Shown: positions 9,064-21,723 of the stretch, in pieces
Position numbering within the stretch: position 1 is the first letter of the stretch
Layout of the letters: each line of letters begins with the position of its first letter
Source: Allacma fusca
Lineage: Eukaryota > Arthropoda > Collembola > Symphypleona > Sminthuridae
NCBI GenBank assembly: GCA_947179485.1
Contig: OX359246.1
Span: forward strand, 28,148,001 to 28,212,000
Length of the DNA stretch: 64,000 nucleotides
Reading direction: 5' to 3'
The notes under the pieces: generated by a model
The model's database searches: none
What the model was told of the DNA's origin: nothing
Seen by the model: only the letters and a program-made list of their open reading frames with translations
Made by a program: the position numbers and the translations under genes

Positions 9064-10218
9064 CTAGTAAAAGCCCCGTGCTTCGCACAGGAGCAATTAC
9101 TTGTGTAAATAAATAGTGTAAATAATAAAAGTGTAAATGACAATAGATCTCGTATCAAGGCCTGTCGAGAAGGCATAATATTAATATCCCGCTTCGCCAG
9201 GCAAAGTAATCTCATATAAGACGTGAACTATTAACTGTAAGACTAACAATTTGTTTCATATAGGTAGTTGGCAATTCATCATCAAAATATTATGGGATAA
9301 CAGCTTCCGGCCCACTAAAGGTTTCTCTCAAACTCAATATTTGGCTATACACGTGGAATTTAACTAATCGCTTGATCAATTTAATACCAACGTCGTTATT
9401 AAACCTTGCTGTTGCATCACTGCATGGTGCTTCACCCCTTAGTGGATCACCACAACGTGCTGATCAAATATGATTTTTTATTATTTTATAATTTATATAT
9501 AGATCCGTTGTACCGCAATATTGTAACTGAAGCCTCAGACACTGGACGCACTGATTATTTAAAATAGAAAAAATGAAAGGATTTCATATTAGCGCAACAC
9601 ATTTAACTTGCTATAGTTACTAAAGTCCATGGTTCCTACAAATCAATCCTTACTTCCTTAATGATATTTTTAGGGATATAAAGATCAAAACTCTGGATGC
9701 TAAGACTTGTAATTATTCTTCCTATTAAGAATCCCACACGAATGTGAACTAAGTTCAGCCATTAAAATTCTCCTCTTATCAAATTCTTCAGTGGTGTAAC
9801 CGAACGTAGTTTTTCTCACTACCACTCTTAATTTAATCCAAATTTGATGATTTATGTCTAATGTTATAATAATTATGATTAGCGCTTTTAAGTGATAATC
9901 TAAAATGGCGTAATATTGCGAGGTTTCAGTAGGCTGCAAGCAGTTGGTATATATCCGAGAAGCAAAGCGAGCTGAGCGAGCTGAAAAAGCTCTCCTCTGC
10001 GACAGAGTCTCATCTTTCAGCTCGCTGTGCTTCTCGGCTTGTTGTATATACCACCGACTTGCTTGGACATATAGTGAAATAATATAGTACATACCGGCTT
10101 CCTATATAGTGAAATAAGCCTGGAAGGTTTGAATTCGTGAAATAAGCCGCGAAGGTTTGAATTGTAAAGCCAAGGCCGCGAAAGTTTAAATCATAGAAAG
10201 TGGTCAATAATAATAAGA
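9064..10218 (-). mobile_element. Helitron-like non-autonomous element, copy 1
   Basis: On the minus strand it ends with a small hairpin (GTGC loop GCAC within CCTGTGCGAAGCACGGGGC) followed within six bases by CTAG and a host T, the expected Helitron 3' end. The opposite end begins TC on the minus strand. There are no terminal inverted repeats or long ORFs. It lies head to tail with copy 2, one base apart. An internal inverted repeat at 9936-10064 can form a long hairpin. Confidence 0.65.
9936..10064. repeat. long inverted repeat inside Helitron copy 1
   Basis: The arms run from GCAAGCAGTTGG and CCGAGAAGC on the left to the reverse complement (GCTTCTCGG, GACTTGCTTGG) on the right. They are about 50 bp each with some mismatches around a central TCTCCTCTGCGACAGAG. 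Confidence 0.7.
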
Positions 10219-10219
10219 A

Positions 10220-11174
10220 CTAGTAACAGCCCCGTGCTTCGCACAGGAGCAATTACTTGTGTAAATAAATAGTGTAAATAATAAAAGTGTAAATGGCAAT
10301 AGATCTCTTATCAAGGCCTGTCGAGAAGGCTTAATATTAATATCCCGCTTCGCCAGGCAAAGTAATCTCATATAAGACGTGAAGTATTAACTGTAAGACT
10401 AACAATTCGTTTCATATAGGTAGTTGGCAATTCATCATCAAAATATTATGGGACAACAGCTTTCGGCCCACTAAAGTTTTCTCCCAAACTCAATATTTGG
10501 CTATACACGTGGAATTTAACTAACCGCTTGATCAATTTAATACCAACGTCGTTATTAAATCTTGCTGTTGCATCACTGTATGGTGCTTCACTCCTTATTG
10601 TTAGTGGATCAGCACACCGTGCTGATCAAATATGTTTTTTATGTTATTATAATTTGTATATAAATCCGTTGTACCGCAAATATTGTAACTGAAGCCTCAG
10701 ACACTGGACGCACTGATTATTTAATTTTTCCTGGTAAGAATCCCACACTAATGTGAACAAAGTTCAGTCATTAAAATTCTCCTCTTATCAAATTATTCTG
10801 TACTGTAACCGAACGTAGTTTTTCTCACTACCAGTCTTAGTTTAATCCAAATTATTGATGATTTATGTCTAATGTTTATATAATAATTATGATTAGCGCT
10901 TTTAAGTGATAATCTAAAATGGCGTAATATTGAGAGCTTCCCTTCCAGTAGGCTGCAAGCAGTTGGTTTATAGCCGAGAAGAAAAGCGAGCTGAGCGAGC
11001 TGAAAAAGCTCTCCTCCTCCTCTGCGACAGAGTCTCAGCTTTCAGCCCGCTGTGCTTCTCGGCTTGTTGTATATACCACCGACTTGCTTGGCTTAAGCCG
11101 GGATGGTTTGAATTCGTGAAATAAGCCGCGAAGGTTTAAATCAAAGGACAGGTCGAGAGCAATAAGAAGAAGGA
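10220..11174 (-). mobile_element. Helitron-like non-autonomous element, copy 2
   Basis: Same family and orientation as copy 1, with an internal deletion of about 200 bp relative to it. The 3' end hairpin and CTAG are at 10220-10240. The left boundary in the minus-strand sense is set at GA/T (11173-11175) to keep the A/T insertion rule; the exact base is uncertain by a few positions. Confidence 0.6.
10955..11090. repeat. long inverted repeat inside Helitron copy 2
   Basis: Equivalent of the hairpin in copy 1, with a few bases inserted in the loop (CTCCTCCTCCTC). Retention of pairing in both copies is visible by eye. Confidence 0.65.
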
Positions 11175-11249
11175 TTAGTATATCCCTTAAAATATCTGTG
11201 ATTAATTTTTTTAAATTGCAAATAATTCCATTTTATTTTGTGAACAAGG

Positions 11250-11285
11250 ATGAAATTACTAAAGTTCATGGTATCGTATCATATC
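11250..11285 (+). pseudogene. start region of a lost ionotropic-receptor-like gene
   Basis: The sequence TTTTGTGAACAAGGATGAAA followed by a TACTAAAGTTCAT block matches the leader and start of the intact gene at 17461 almost exactly. The similarity stops about 20 bases after the ATG. The frame closes after about 58 codons with no receptor features. With the orphan exon at 7652 it marks the two ends of a duplicated exon-spacer-start segment. Confidence 0.6.
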
Positions 11286-12084
11286 ATCGGTCAGGTATCA
11301 AATACTATAACTTTTATAGCAGATTTATGCTACTATGCTGTCCAATGCAAGTTAATTCGGCAATTTAAATCAAATGCGCTTAGATGTTGCTATAATGGAC
11401 GTTACAAATTTTGTGAAAAATGAGCTCATGACAAGCCAATGCTTGGAAGTGTGTAATCTTTTCTGATTTTTTAAAATTTCTAAACTTCAAAAAAAGAAAT
11501 TATTTTCCAGACTATTGATGACTTAAAATTATTTCCTACATACTGGACACATGAAAATATGCTTGCACATGTACGTATATTACTAGTGGGTGTTCAGATA
11601 TAATCAATAGTAACCCTCACAGTAATGTTTTCTTAGCACATGAAATTACAAAAAACAAACTCATTATAAGTATATTTGTTGTTGTTAACAACATTTATTT
11701 GATGAGGGTGAAAAAGTATACCGCAACTCACGGTTTTAAAAATAAATTCGTTTGACGATCATATATTTAAGCAATCTAAACAAGTGTTTACATTTTGGTG
11801 CTCAAAAACTATTTTTCAGCATCACAAGGAATTTTTAAACTGTGATAAGTCTCAAAATGTCCAAGCTGCACTGCCTAAAATACACAAAAACATGGCATGT
11901 GGGCAGGTGTTTTTAGTTGGGTAGAAAAACACTGCATGAGTTTCAATCGACACCCTAACAATAGCAAAAGTTCAAGGATTGAAATTTATGGCCATACAAA
12001 TTACGTTATTTTATGTACATACATATTCCGAGCTAGTGACATAAGTGCCTTGAGAAACATTCAGTAGTTATTGAGATTTTCGAC

Positions 12085-12295
12085 TTGCTGGTTTTTGACT
12101 TGAAGTCAAAAAGTCAATACAAGAATTTGTTTCTCAAAAACTATCCGCCCGATTTCACCAAAAGAAGAACTCGGTCTTACTTTTGACACAAGTATTGTCC
12201 ATAACAAATTTCATTGAAATCGGTTAATGAATTTTTGAGTGAAGACACGGACGTACGGACAATGCTATTTTACTGGGGGGATGACGCTACCCTAA
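12085..12295 (+). mobile_element. Tc1/mariner-type MITE fragment (GGGTGGCRTCAG family)
   Basis: Shares the internal blocks CATTGAAATCGGTT and GACACAAGT with the copies near 28870 and 61133. It ends GATGACGCTACCCTA, the family right end next to TA. Its left end is not recognised. Confidence 0.6.
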
Positions 12296-13236
12296 ATACG
12301 AAATGACATTGTTCACTCCAATCTTCCTGTTTTGAAGATTTTGTAATGACACTGTTTTTATATTTTGATTTGCACTGTTACACTAAATGGATCCTGTAAT
12401 GTCAGGGATGAAAACCAACATATGTATTGACTCCTTTGACATTGAAATAAAAAGTAATATTAACAATAACAATAACAATATGCACATGTAAGATGCAATG
12501 ATTGTATTGTCAACATTAGAGAATACCAAAAGCACAGTTATGGCAATTTAAACGCATGCAGTGTACTCTCACTATGATGGCATTTTATGCATATTTATGA
12601 AATAAATTATTTATGGGGTCATTATATATACGTGTGCTATTACACTGAAAATACACTGCATGTTTAAAACTAATTAAAATAGTAGCTATGTACGCACAGT
12701 TCGGAGAGTAAAATCATGTCCGTGCTATAATTACTTTTACTAGTTTTAAATGTAATGTTTTGAGTAATTATACACGAGTCTCACTAAATAATGAAAAAAA
12801 ATGTGATTTTTTTTCAATAACCTATATTAATTTTGCGGATTTTATGCGAATAATACACTAGCAAAAGTAGTAAATAAAAATATTTAATGGTATATTTCAC
12901 GGATACTAAGCTTGTTTATGAAAATCGTGTAATTTACGCTATACTATACGTTCAAATTTGGGACATGTTTGGACGTCTTTTACTGCTAATATTTGGGTGA
13001 TTCACAAACGTTATCAACTTCACCGTTCTGAAACATTTAAAATCAGTACATGTACTCCAAGTATTCTCGAATATTAATATACCATCAACCTTATTTGAGA
13101 AAATCAAATTCAGTGACTGACGTCACCATTTGAAGCAATTTATCAAAATATGAATTCAGGATTTTCATAAAAGAAACTTCAAATAAAAATGTGCTTATTA
13201 TTCTACCATATTTGAGAACATGAACTTTAATGATAC

Positions 13237-13780
13237 GTCCCTATTAGCAGCGATTTAGTAATATTCCAGGTATTCGGGTTGTGCTGCCCAGAAATAAAAT
13301 TCAAACACTTACAGCAAACGAATTTACAATTCTCGCTTTTACAAACAATACGCGAACGGAATTGCGTTCTATCAATAAATACTAAACAGTGTAAATATGT
13401 TTGTATACAGTAGGTCATTGATTGTATCTTGCATCACATTCAAATATCAACCATGGTTGTAATACGTTTTACTACTTAAGGAAAGTTCGTTAAACATTCA
13501 GTAGTACACACATAACACGGCCACAAAAGCAGCGATTTAGCAAACTAGAGTTCCAAGTCATGGGGTTGTGCTGCGCAGAAATAAAATTCAATCACTTACA
13601 GCAAAATAATTAACAACTATGGCTTTTACCAACAATACATAATTCCGTTCGATCAATAAATACTGCAGAGTTTTCACTTTAATGTTTTCACAATAGGCCA
13701 TGTAACTTGCATCTCATTCAAATATCAACCAAAGTTGTCACTTATTGTATACTTAAGCATTGTTAAACAACTAGTAGCAT
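13237..13780 (+). repeat. tandem direct repeat, two diverged ~270-bp copies
   Basis: Copy 1 is 13237-13507 and copy 2 is 13528-13780. Shared blocks in order: AGCAGCGATTTAG, GGGTTGTGCTGC, AGAAATAAAATTCAA, ATCAATAAATACT, CATTCAAATATCAACCA. The second copy ends about 280 bp before the start of receptor gene 1, so it may carry duplicated promoter sequence. Confidence 0.7.
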
Positions 13781-14058
13781 ACAAGTTACTTTTGCATGTC
13801 ATAACAAAAGCCTAAATTATTCAATCATTTGTATGCCACGACCTGTATTATGCTTCAGACAAACGTATTCAAACTTGTATGCTCACTGTGCGCAATTAGT
13901 GCTCAAATTATTTATAGAAATTAATTTTTGTGATGGTTACACTTGTTTCAAAACATCTTAAAATACCACTAACCGCAAACACTTAAAGCCCGAGTGGAAG
14001 TGTTCCTACGAAATTTTAAAGATAAAACCATTTGTGACACTGCAAAAATAGCTCTTAT

Positions 14059-16314
14059 ATGTATAAATTTACTTTTGCAGTTAGTATGCCTTACACCACA
14101 AAAATCAACGTAATTCTGCCACTGCTTTTCTGGGGATTGCATACATTCGTAAATGCGAATACAACTAATCTCAACAAACCTGACTCGTTGTTGTCAGAGA
14201 CAGCGGTTCCGTTCATCCGTTTTATAAATTCTTTTCAAATTTCGATCCTCCCTCAGTGTCAGTATATGAACATTGTCTTGCTAAATTATTTTACTGATAA
14301 CCCCGTTAGCACTTTAAGTGTACAAAATCAGTTTCAGATATATTCAATTTTTTATATTTATTCGTCCCAAACCTCAAATGTCACACAAATTCCTGTGTTT
14401 AGGCATAGTTTTGCTTGTGTAATGTTTCTAGTAAATATGCACAAAGATATGTTAATTCCAAAAGGATTTACAAACTTTGATATCTTAAATGGTCATTTTA
14501 TATTTGTTTTTACTAATGACTTCCCATCAGACACAATTACAGATCATGTGACTCGTCTAGGCGATTCAGCACGAGCCTTCTTAAAAGCTGTGCTTCTATT
14601 CACATCTGCAGCCAAAACACAAGCCTTTGTCCCCTCAGCACTAAAAGCTGGCCAAGTTCAAAAAGCTTACGATGTTTCAAATAGTTTAAAAGATACCGGC
14701 CTTGTACAAATCAGTCAAGAAAGTTCCATAAAGATTGATTTGCAACGCAGACCAGTTAAAGTTTTAGTGTGTGCGGTATGCGATCCAACAGCGCAACAGC
14801 AGGTTTCATCACCTTTGATTTTTGTATTTGCCAATTTTGTTTCTTTTATTAATGCAACTCCGGAATATGAAACCCTATTTGCTGAGATTAGTTCAGCTGA
14901 CTGGAAAAACCCTTTGATAGATGGCACTGCGGCCATGTCTATACCTTTGATCCTCGATGATGGAGTACTTGATTATCATCCATCCTCTTTAAACTTATTC
15001 CTAGGCAATATCTTTGTCACGGCACTCCCCAAAACAAGGGAGTACAGCTCAATGATACAATTGTGTCATCCTTTTAGCCCTGCTGTGTGGGCGATGACTC
15101 TAGCGTTTGTCATGGTAGTTTACGCGTTTCTCGAATTCATGTTCTATTTTAAAACGCGCATAAGTACAGGAAAACTGCATATCGGTGTGGATGTAACATC
15201 TCGTCAAATGTATGCCAATGGATTCACACACCTTATCACGTGTCCGGTGCTACTAAAACCCTTCTTTGACCAGTCAATTGAAACGAAAATTCTTGCACAT
15301 TCGAGGCGCAATACTTGGAGTCAAGTAATTTTAGCAATTTGGCTGCTCGTACTAATTGTGCTGGGATCGGGGTACAAAATGAAGCTTCTGGAAATGGTTG
15401 TTCTCCCGTACTATGTATTCCCGCCATCCACCTTCAATGAGCTGGCAAAGTCAAATTACCGAATTGGTATATTGTCACACGAGAAAATAAAAGCGGATTT
15501 AAACTCATCAAAGAGCAGTGTGTCTAAGGCAATCGAGCAAAGATACATAGAATTTGAGTTTGTGGATTCAGCTGTAAGATAACCATTTTGTCAATGCTAG
15601 AATAATTTATCATACGGTTTTGAATGTGTTTCTATTTAAATTCCAGTGTTATCAAAATATATTTGAGGAAAATATGGCATGCATTGGACCAAATTATGCA
15701 TTTGACTTCCTTGGGACCCCATATATGACAGATGTTCACAAGCAATTACTTTCACAGAGATCTAAAGACACATTATTCGATCAGTTAATAAGCATTGGCA
15801 TCAGCAAATTTTACCCCCATTTAATTGGTACTATTAAGCTCTATTAATAATTATTCTGAGAATACATGCCTTTCTGAATATATAGACTTTTTGATTAGAT
15901 TATTGGAATAATCATTGCAAGTTGTAGGAACTAAGTATCCATTTGACATTCTCATAAATTTCAGAGCCTTTTAATTTTATCGGGTCTGGATTGGTCTCCG
16001 GAGGTCTGTTTTTAAGCTACTGGAATCCAAAGATACAACGACTCAAGACAGATGAAGGTCAGCAGTATGCTAAGCTTCATGTGCGTACTCACCCATACTA
16101 TGAAGGGAAAGGAAACAAAGCTATCTCTAATCGACAAATTATAACTTTGTCGTACAAACTTCTTATTTACGGATTAATTAGCTCTCTGTGTATGTTCGTG
16201 CTGGAGATGGTCATAACTAGTATAGGACTTGCCTATACTGCGCTGTTACATTACCATTCGAAGGCTGTAATAAATTTAGAAGAAAATGTGGTAACCCCAG
16301 AACTAAATATATAA
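14059..16314 (+). CDS. ionotropic-receptor-like chemoreceptor 1 (three exons)
   Basis: Exons 14059-15573, 15647-15827 and 15965-16314 join in frame (phases 0 and 1) to about 681 aa. Introns are 73 and 137 bp with good GT-AG sites. A signal peptide ends near NA-NTT (residue 34); a second ATG at 14086 gives a more typical one. A long divergent extracellular region follows, then the first membrane segment (about 343-365, AVWAMTLAFVMVVYAFLEF), a pore-like stretch, a second segment (about 422-443, ILAIWLLVLIVLGSGYK), the second ligand-binding lobe, and a last membrane segment near 628-650. The order matches the IR branch of ionotropic glutamate receptors: ligand-gated cation channels of sensory dendrites. 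The ligand is unknown and no close orthologue is named. Confidence 0.85.
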
Positions 16315-17460
16315 TGTAAACTGTAACTAATGTATTATCACAAGTAAGGCTGACAAGTTTGAAATGTGACAGTCAAGCAAGTCGTGTACGTACATGCGTA
16401 ACGTCATTGGGGAAAGCAAACAATTTTGTATTGTTCTCATGAGTTAAACTGTAAATTAATTAATTATTTAATTTCTTTGAAAACAAGGAAAACCCTCAAG
16501 TTTTAAAGAGCTGTCATTAAATATTTATTCATTCTGCATTTGTCGCTACTCTCCAAACGTGTATTGTGTATGGAAAACAATTGCATGTCAATTAATTCAC
16601 AATTTTAATCGATTTGATTAAACTCAATCTGAATAAGACGGAATACCTCATATCGCATATTATTAGATGTACATACATATGTACATGTCCATTTTATTCT
16701 AGCATATTGGATTTTGTGAAGGATCTTATTCATTAACGTAACACATCTACAGAAACACAAATTTTTAATATCTGTAAAGCTTGCAAGTCACAGCCAAAAA
16801 TTACAAAAAAGGATGCACGACTCGTTAATTGAAATCAAATACATTCTTAAAAAATAAAAAACGTGATTTGCAACTGTACAAAGCAATACTTAACATAACA
16901 CTGAAACGAAATCGTTGCTCTATATTTTGTTGTATTTTGCCTGTATGGAATGCAATAGGGTTGTTTTTTTTCAGCTTAATGGAAATCAAGTCAAGATGAT
17001 TTCTGTGACAATACAAAAACAGTTTTAAGTCCGAAGTACGAAGTTTGCTTAAATACAGCAAATATAGCTATCATAATTTCATAACAAATGGATACAAAGA
17101 ATGTGTCAATAAAAGCAATCAATCGTCAGTACACAATACAATAGAATGCAAGTATAACTTATTGTTAGGATATGTTTCATTCAGTCCAAATTTAGGTTTC
17201 TTGGTAAAAGTATGTATCTCACGCATTCCAAGAGTAAATCTATACTGTCGCGTCGTAATAAATACATGACCTCTAATTTATTAAAGAATGAATTGCAATG
17301 AAATCATATCGGCCGTGTTTAACTTTTGCCACAACCCTCCGTGGCAAACATATTCATCTGAAGGTTCCATGGCCGCGTAATTTAACACATTGGATACGGA
17401 GTAAATAATATGATATCCTTGAAAATATCTGTGACTTCCAAATTAATTTTGTGAACAAGG
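16315..17460. other. spacer between receptor genes 1 and 2
   Basis: Non-coding. It is the intact counterpart of the duplicated spacer at 8029-9063 plus 11175-11249. It probably includes the gene 1 3' UTR and the gene 2 promoter. The block ending GTGAACAAGGATG, which spans the start of gene 2, is the best conserved part. Confidence 0.6.
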
Positions 17461-19663
17461 ATGAAAATACTAAAGTTCATTATTTTCCCATTTTGCTTTT
17501 GTCATACAGCAAAGTCATTCCTCATCAATCAGCTTCTCAGCAACTTTATAAAGTCATTTTACTCATCTGTTTCGGAACAGTGCTCAAGTTTAGATTTGGT
17601 TTTTTATGGTGACTTTAGCACATTTACTACATCTCAATCTGTAGATCCGTTGGTCCCGGAACAATTCTCTCAATTTCGAATTCTTCAAATTTTCCAGCTT
17701 AATAGAAGCAAACCCCTGAGTCGATTTTTAAAACATTTCGGTTGTCTTACCTACTTCAGTCAAGTAGAGAATATGAGTACATTTTCCTTGACACCCGTTG
17801 CAACATTTGGGGAATATTTTTACTCTTCCTTTTACTTTTTCCTTCTCCCCATCCATTCATTGAAAGATTCTACAGAAGACCTAACACAGCTAGCTGAACT
17901 TACTAAAAGTATAAAAAAATCCGCATTTCTCACACTAACCATAAATTCCTTACGTGCTTTCATAACGGAAGGACTAAGTGATAAAACCATGATACAAGTA
18001 TTCGAATCAGAAATATTGTCGGAGGAAATAACCCCCAAGATTGTGAAGAGGATACAGGAGTTTTCATATTTTAATAAACAGAGAATCAATTTGCGCCAAG
18101 AGGAACTTAAAAGCCTGGTATGCGCAGTATGCATGCCCAAGGAGGACGTAGTGGAACACCCAATCCCGATTTTTAACACATTGTTTACATTCATGGACTA
18201 CATTAATGCAACATTGATAATGGAGCCCATATTTTCGGATATGAATGACGGGAACAATTTCCGGGATGGGGAATGGGACGAATGGGTGGAGCCGTTGCTC
18301 GATGGGACTGCAGCAACTTCAATGCCATTAAAGCTCGTTCCAGGACACTTACAAATATTTTACCCCACAAAAGGTTTTTTCTTACGCGTTACATTCCACA
18401 CTGGCCGGCCTAGAAAAGCCGGTTTTAACTCCTTAAGGCAACTAGCGGACCCTTTTAAAATCTCCGTTTGGATTCTAACCATTGTATTTGTCCTGGCTAC
18501 TTTTATTGTCCTGGAATTAATCCCATATGTTAAATCCAAGAATGAGTTTCAGTTTCCAGGAATCAAAATAAGGGAGGATGGTCCGTGTTCAAGATTTATA
18601 ATGAGATTTAAGAGTATTTTTAATTTTTTATTCCTTTTGCAACCCATGGTGGATCAAGCTTTGGCGCTAAAGATTGTGTCAGCCACAATGCAACATGGTT
18701 TAAGTCAAATATTGCTTGTGTTGTGGCTTTTACTGTCAATAGTATTAGGTTGTGGATACAAATCCCAGTTACTTGAAACGATTGTGCTGCCCCAGTACAT
18801 CCCTCAACCCACAACATTTTATGAGCTTGCAAAATCCGACTATAAAATCGGGGCAATGACTTACTCCTCAAAAATTCAGCCGGCGTTGATAGCCCTTAAT
18901 AACAGTATGGGCAGAGCCATTCAGGAAAAAGTTACTGAGTATCCGTTTCAGGACCCGGAGGTAATTATGATATCCCTGTGTTCATGTACAAGCCTCCCTA
19001 ATAAAGTTCACTCATATAAAACCAACTTAATAATTTAATTGTGAACTCAATTACATTGTTCCAGTGCTACCAAAAAATTTTAGAGGATGAGCACATGGCA
19101 TGTATGGGACTTGAGGTTGCTTTTGACTACATTGGACTCAAATATTTGGTAGACGTGAACAGAAGAAAGTTATCAGTTGAAACCCGACAGCCGATTTTCC
19201 CACAATTAATAAATGTCGGCATCAGTAAACAATACCCACAGCTTGTTGGTAAAATAATATTTTCCGCCCAGATTTAAAACAAGTGTCTATAACTCCAAGA
19301 TCTCATAATCTGTAAATTCCTGGGTTTGTAATTTTTCTAGATCCTTTTAATTTCATAGCCTCTGGAATTGACAACGCAGGCTTGTTTAGTTACTACTGGG
19401 AGTCACGAAAACATGAAGAGAATATCCGAAAAGGTCAGGAATATGCTCGACGTAATTTTAAGACCAAGCCATACTATGCTGGTAAAACAGACAGGGATAC
19501 TTCTAACAAGCAAGTCTCGGGGCTGTCACTTCAACTGCTTATTTGTGGCCTCGTTTCTGGTGCTATTATTTTTGCAGAAGAACTGATTCAGTTTTACTTC
19601 CATCGTACTTATAATAAATTAAATACCTCGGATGTTATAATAATTATACAACAGTTACATTAA
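17461..19663 (+). CDS. ionotropic-receptor-like chemoreceptor 2 (three exons)
   Basis: Exons 17461-18960, 19065-19248 and 19341-19663 join to about 668 aa, with the same intron positions and phases (0, 1) as gene 1; introns are 104 and 92 bp. The signal peptide is about residues 1-19. The first membrane segment is near 333-357 (SVWILTIVFVLATFIVLEL), the second near 415-438 (LVLWLLLSIVLGCGYK), the last near 623-645 (LQLLICGLVSGAIIFAEEL). Conserved with gene 1: VCAVC, the LLDGTAA block, LPQY/LPYY, FxELAKSxYxIG, and the CYQ start of exon 2. It is a tandem paralogue in the same orientation, about 1.15 kb downstream of gene 1. The likely role is a divergent chemosensory channel. Confidence 0.85.
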
Positions 19664-20074
19664 TATTATATAATTTCCCTGCCATTACAATTAAATGTGT
19701 ATCTCTTGAGTTCCTTCATCCTACTTTGGTCGCATGCATAGATATATATACATATGTTTATGTACCCATAAAAAGAGGTAGTACGATTTTTATTTTAATG
19801 TAGTCCAGTTTGTGGTTGCGTGGAATTCTCAAGCCGAACTCGAACCCATCAAATAATTCCTGAGTCTTTCCTCCAGAAACTCTCTTGTCCCTGTATCAAA
19901 TCCTGTTGCTGCGACAAAATTAGAGTTAATGGGAGGCTTGCTGGGAGGATTTTTTTCCACGCATAATGGAACAGAAAAAGATTTGGATTTTTGGTTCTGG
20001 AGATTGGACAAGAACGGTCGGATGGCTTCAAGTTGTAAGCAATACACTGTATCTTGCAGTACAATATATTAGAT
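19664..20074. other. short intergenic region
   Basis: Contains the 3' flank of receptor 2 and the promoter side of the next gene. No repeat or RNA gene recognised. Confidence 0.5.
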
Positions 20075-20828
20075 ATGATTTTATATAATATCCCACACTC
20101 ATACTACTATTCTGAACATAGGAAAAATAAATGGTGTTTTGTTCAAAATTTTGTCAAAATTCAAAAATTAAAGGTTGGATCCATTCTTCTAATTATATCT
20201 TTATCTTGGAATATTTACAACTCTTCGTTTACACGTGATCAGCTCAATTCCATCCTGAATGAAACTCAAGATGATATAAGACTACAGCAGAAGATAGAGT
20301 TAAAGTTCCGTAAGTTCCATAGATTAATTTTTTGTATCATTACCGTTGATACGTAAGTCGGCATGAAACTAATATTTCTGTCGTAACTCTTTCAGTTAAT
20401 TACTATTTGACGAGCTCTGCAATTTGCCTCATACTTGCCTTCCTGTATTTGGTTATGGGGGGATTTTTACTACGAGGAATTTATAGTGTAAGCTTCAGTC
20501 TACAATACTACGATACCTGAAATATTTTTACAGTGTATTAACTAAAGGGAGTATTCACAACATATTTCTAATTAATTGTTAATGGAATGTTGGTTTCCAG
20601 AAAAATATACATTATTTACAAGCCTGGATAGTTTACACGGCCATGAGCTCCTTCATTTTGACAATACAGGCACTGGTCATATTTTCTGTTGCACCTTCGT
20701 GTGAAATAATAGCTACAACTCTGCTATTTCTAATCTTCTTCCTGACAGTCCAGGGATTCTGCTCGTGGGTTGTGGGTATTTACAAAGACGATATTGAAGC
20801 CTATTTATCAGGTTTTGTAAAAGCTTAG
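20075..20828 (+). CDS. small four-helix membrane protein (three exons), DUF4728-like by layout
   Basis: Exons 20075-20309, 20396-20487 and 20601-20828 join in frame (phases 1 and 0) to about 184 aa. Four hydrophobic segments are visible: VGSILLIISLSWNIYN, AICLILAFLYLVMGGFLL, SSFILTIQALVIFSV and IATTLLFLIFFLTVQGF. A short cytoplasmic start has Cys and Lys before helix 1, and the tail (YKDDIEAYL) is short. This layout resembles arthropod four-helix proteins of the DUF4728 type, whose function is unknown. The start is the ATG at 20075; a further 5' exon cannot be excluded. Frame continuity over three exons with GT-AG sites supports a real gene. Confidence 0.7.
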
Positions 20829-21723
20829 TATTTTTTATTAAACCGTATTGGTGGGTAGCAGGAGGTGGAAAGGATTTTTAAATGATGTAAGTAATTATTA
20901 CAATTCCATCAACCGTAAATTGAAATCAGGCAAGTGATAGATATTTTGAACGGAGATACTTGTGTAGTTATCTGTAGGCAAAAATCTCTACCATTTAAAA
21001 TTATTGTTACATATAGACACTTACATTTGCATGGTTTAGATTCCTGTATTATGTACTTAATAAACACAACTTGAATACAAAAAAAAACCTGGTGGAAAAT
21101 GCCTACTGTAATACTGCTTGCATATATGGAAATATAAAAAAGTCCATTATTTGTGCGTGGCCTGGCCTCAAGGAACAGGAAGTGAGCAGATTTGGAGTTC
21201 CTAACCCAGTAATCTACTTTTGAGCGTAATAATCGGTTTAAGGAAAAATCAGAGTACACATGCATATGTAGGTATGCACGTGATGAGACAACAACCTATC
21301 TGTAATTAATACGTATACATTTGAGTGTAAACACATTTACACTACGGACACTTCACTCTAATTCATTAGAATGTTCTTGTTTTCATAAAATGAGAAAAAC
21401 TATAACAAGTTGTACTAAATAATATGATACCACAAATGGGTTTAAATTTTTTGTTATGCATGTTACAACACATGTTTTTTAATCCTCATTGTTGAATTAT
21501 TCATATAAGGTAGCAGGCATTCCGGATTAACGATGAGCAGATTATATTTAAGCTTTCAAGTACACGTCCTTTAAATATTAGTTTAAAATGAATAACATTA
21601 AGAAACAAATTCGACGACAAAATAATTATTGACACTACAAATATGGACAAAGTATTCACCGAAATTGATTATAGTGAATACAGTGGAAGAGCAGGGCGAC
21701 ATGATGTATTAAATTAATTATTA
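20829..21723. other. non-coding, AT-rich
   Basis: No supported gene. The minus-strand open frame at 20909-21265 has no recognisable features. Confidence 0.45.

Larger units (their letters stand above)
11286..14058. other. intergenic region with repeats
   Basis: No gene is seen. It contains a Tc1-type MITE fragment ending near 12295, a short AATAAC microsatellite (about 12459-12480), and two diverged direct repeats of about 270 bp (13237-13507 and 13528-13780) just upstream of receptor gene 1. Confidence 0.5.

Noticed and set aside
9700-10092. 130-codon minus-strand frame inside Helitron copy 1
   Set aside because: Runs through the inverted repeat and is not kept open in copy 2; no Rep/helicase motifs.
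20909-21265. 118-codon minus-strand frame
   Set aside because: No domain, no helix pattern, no splice partners; AT-rich chance frame.
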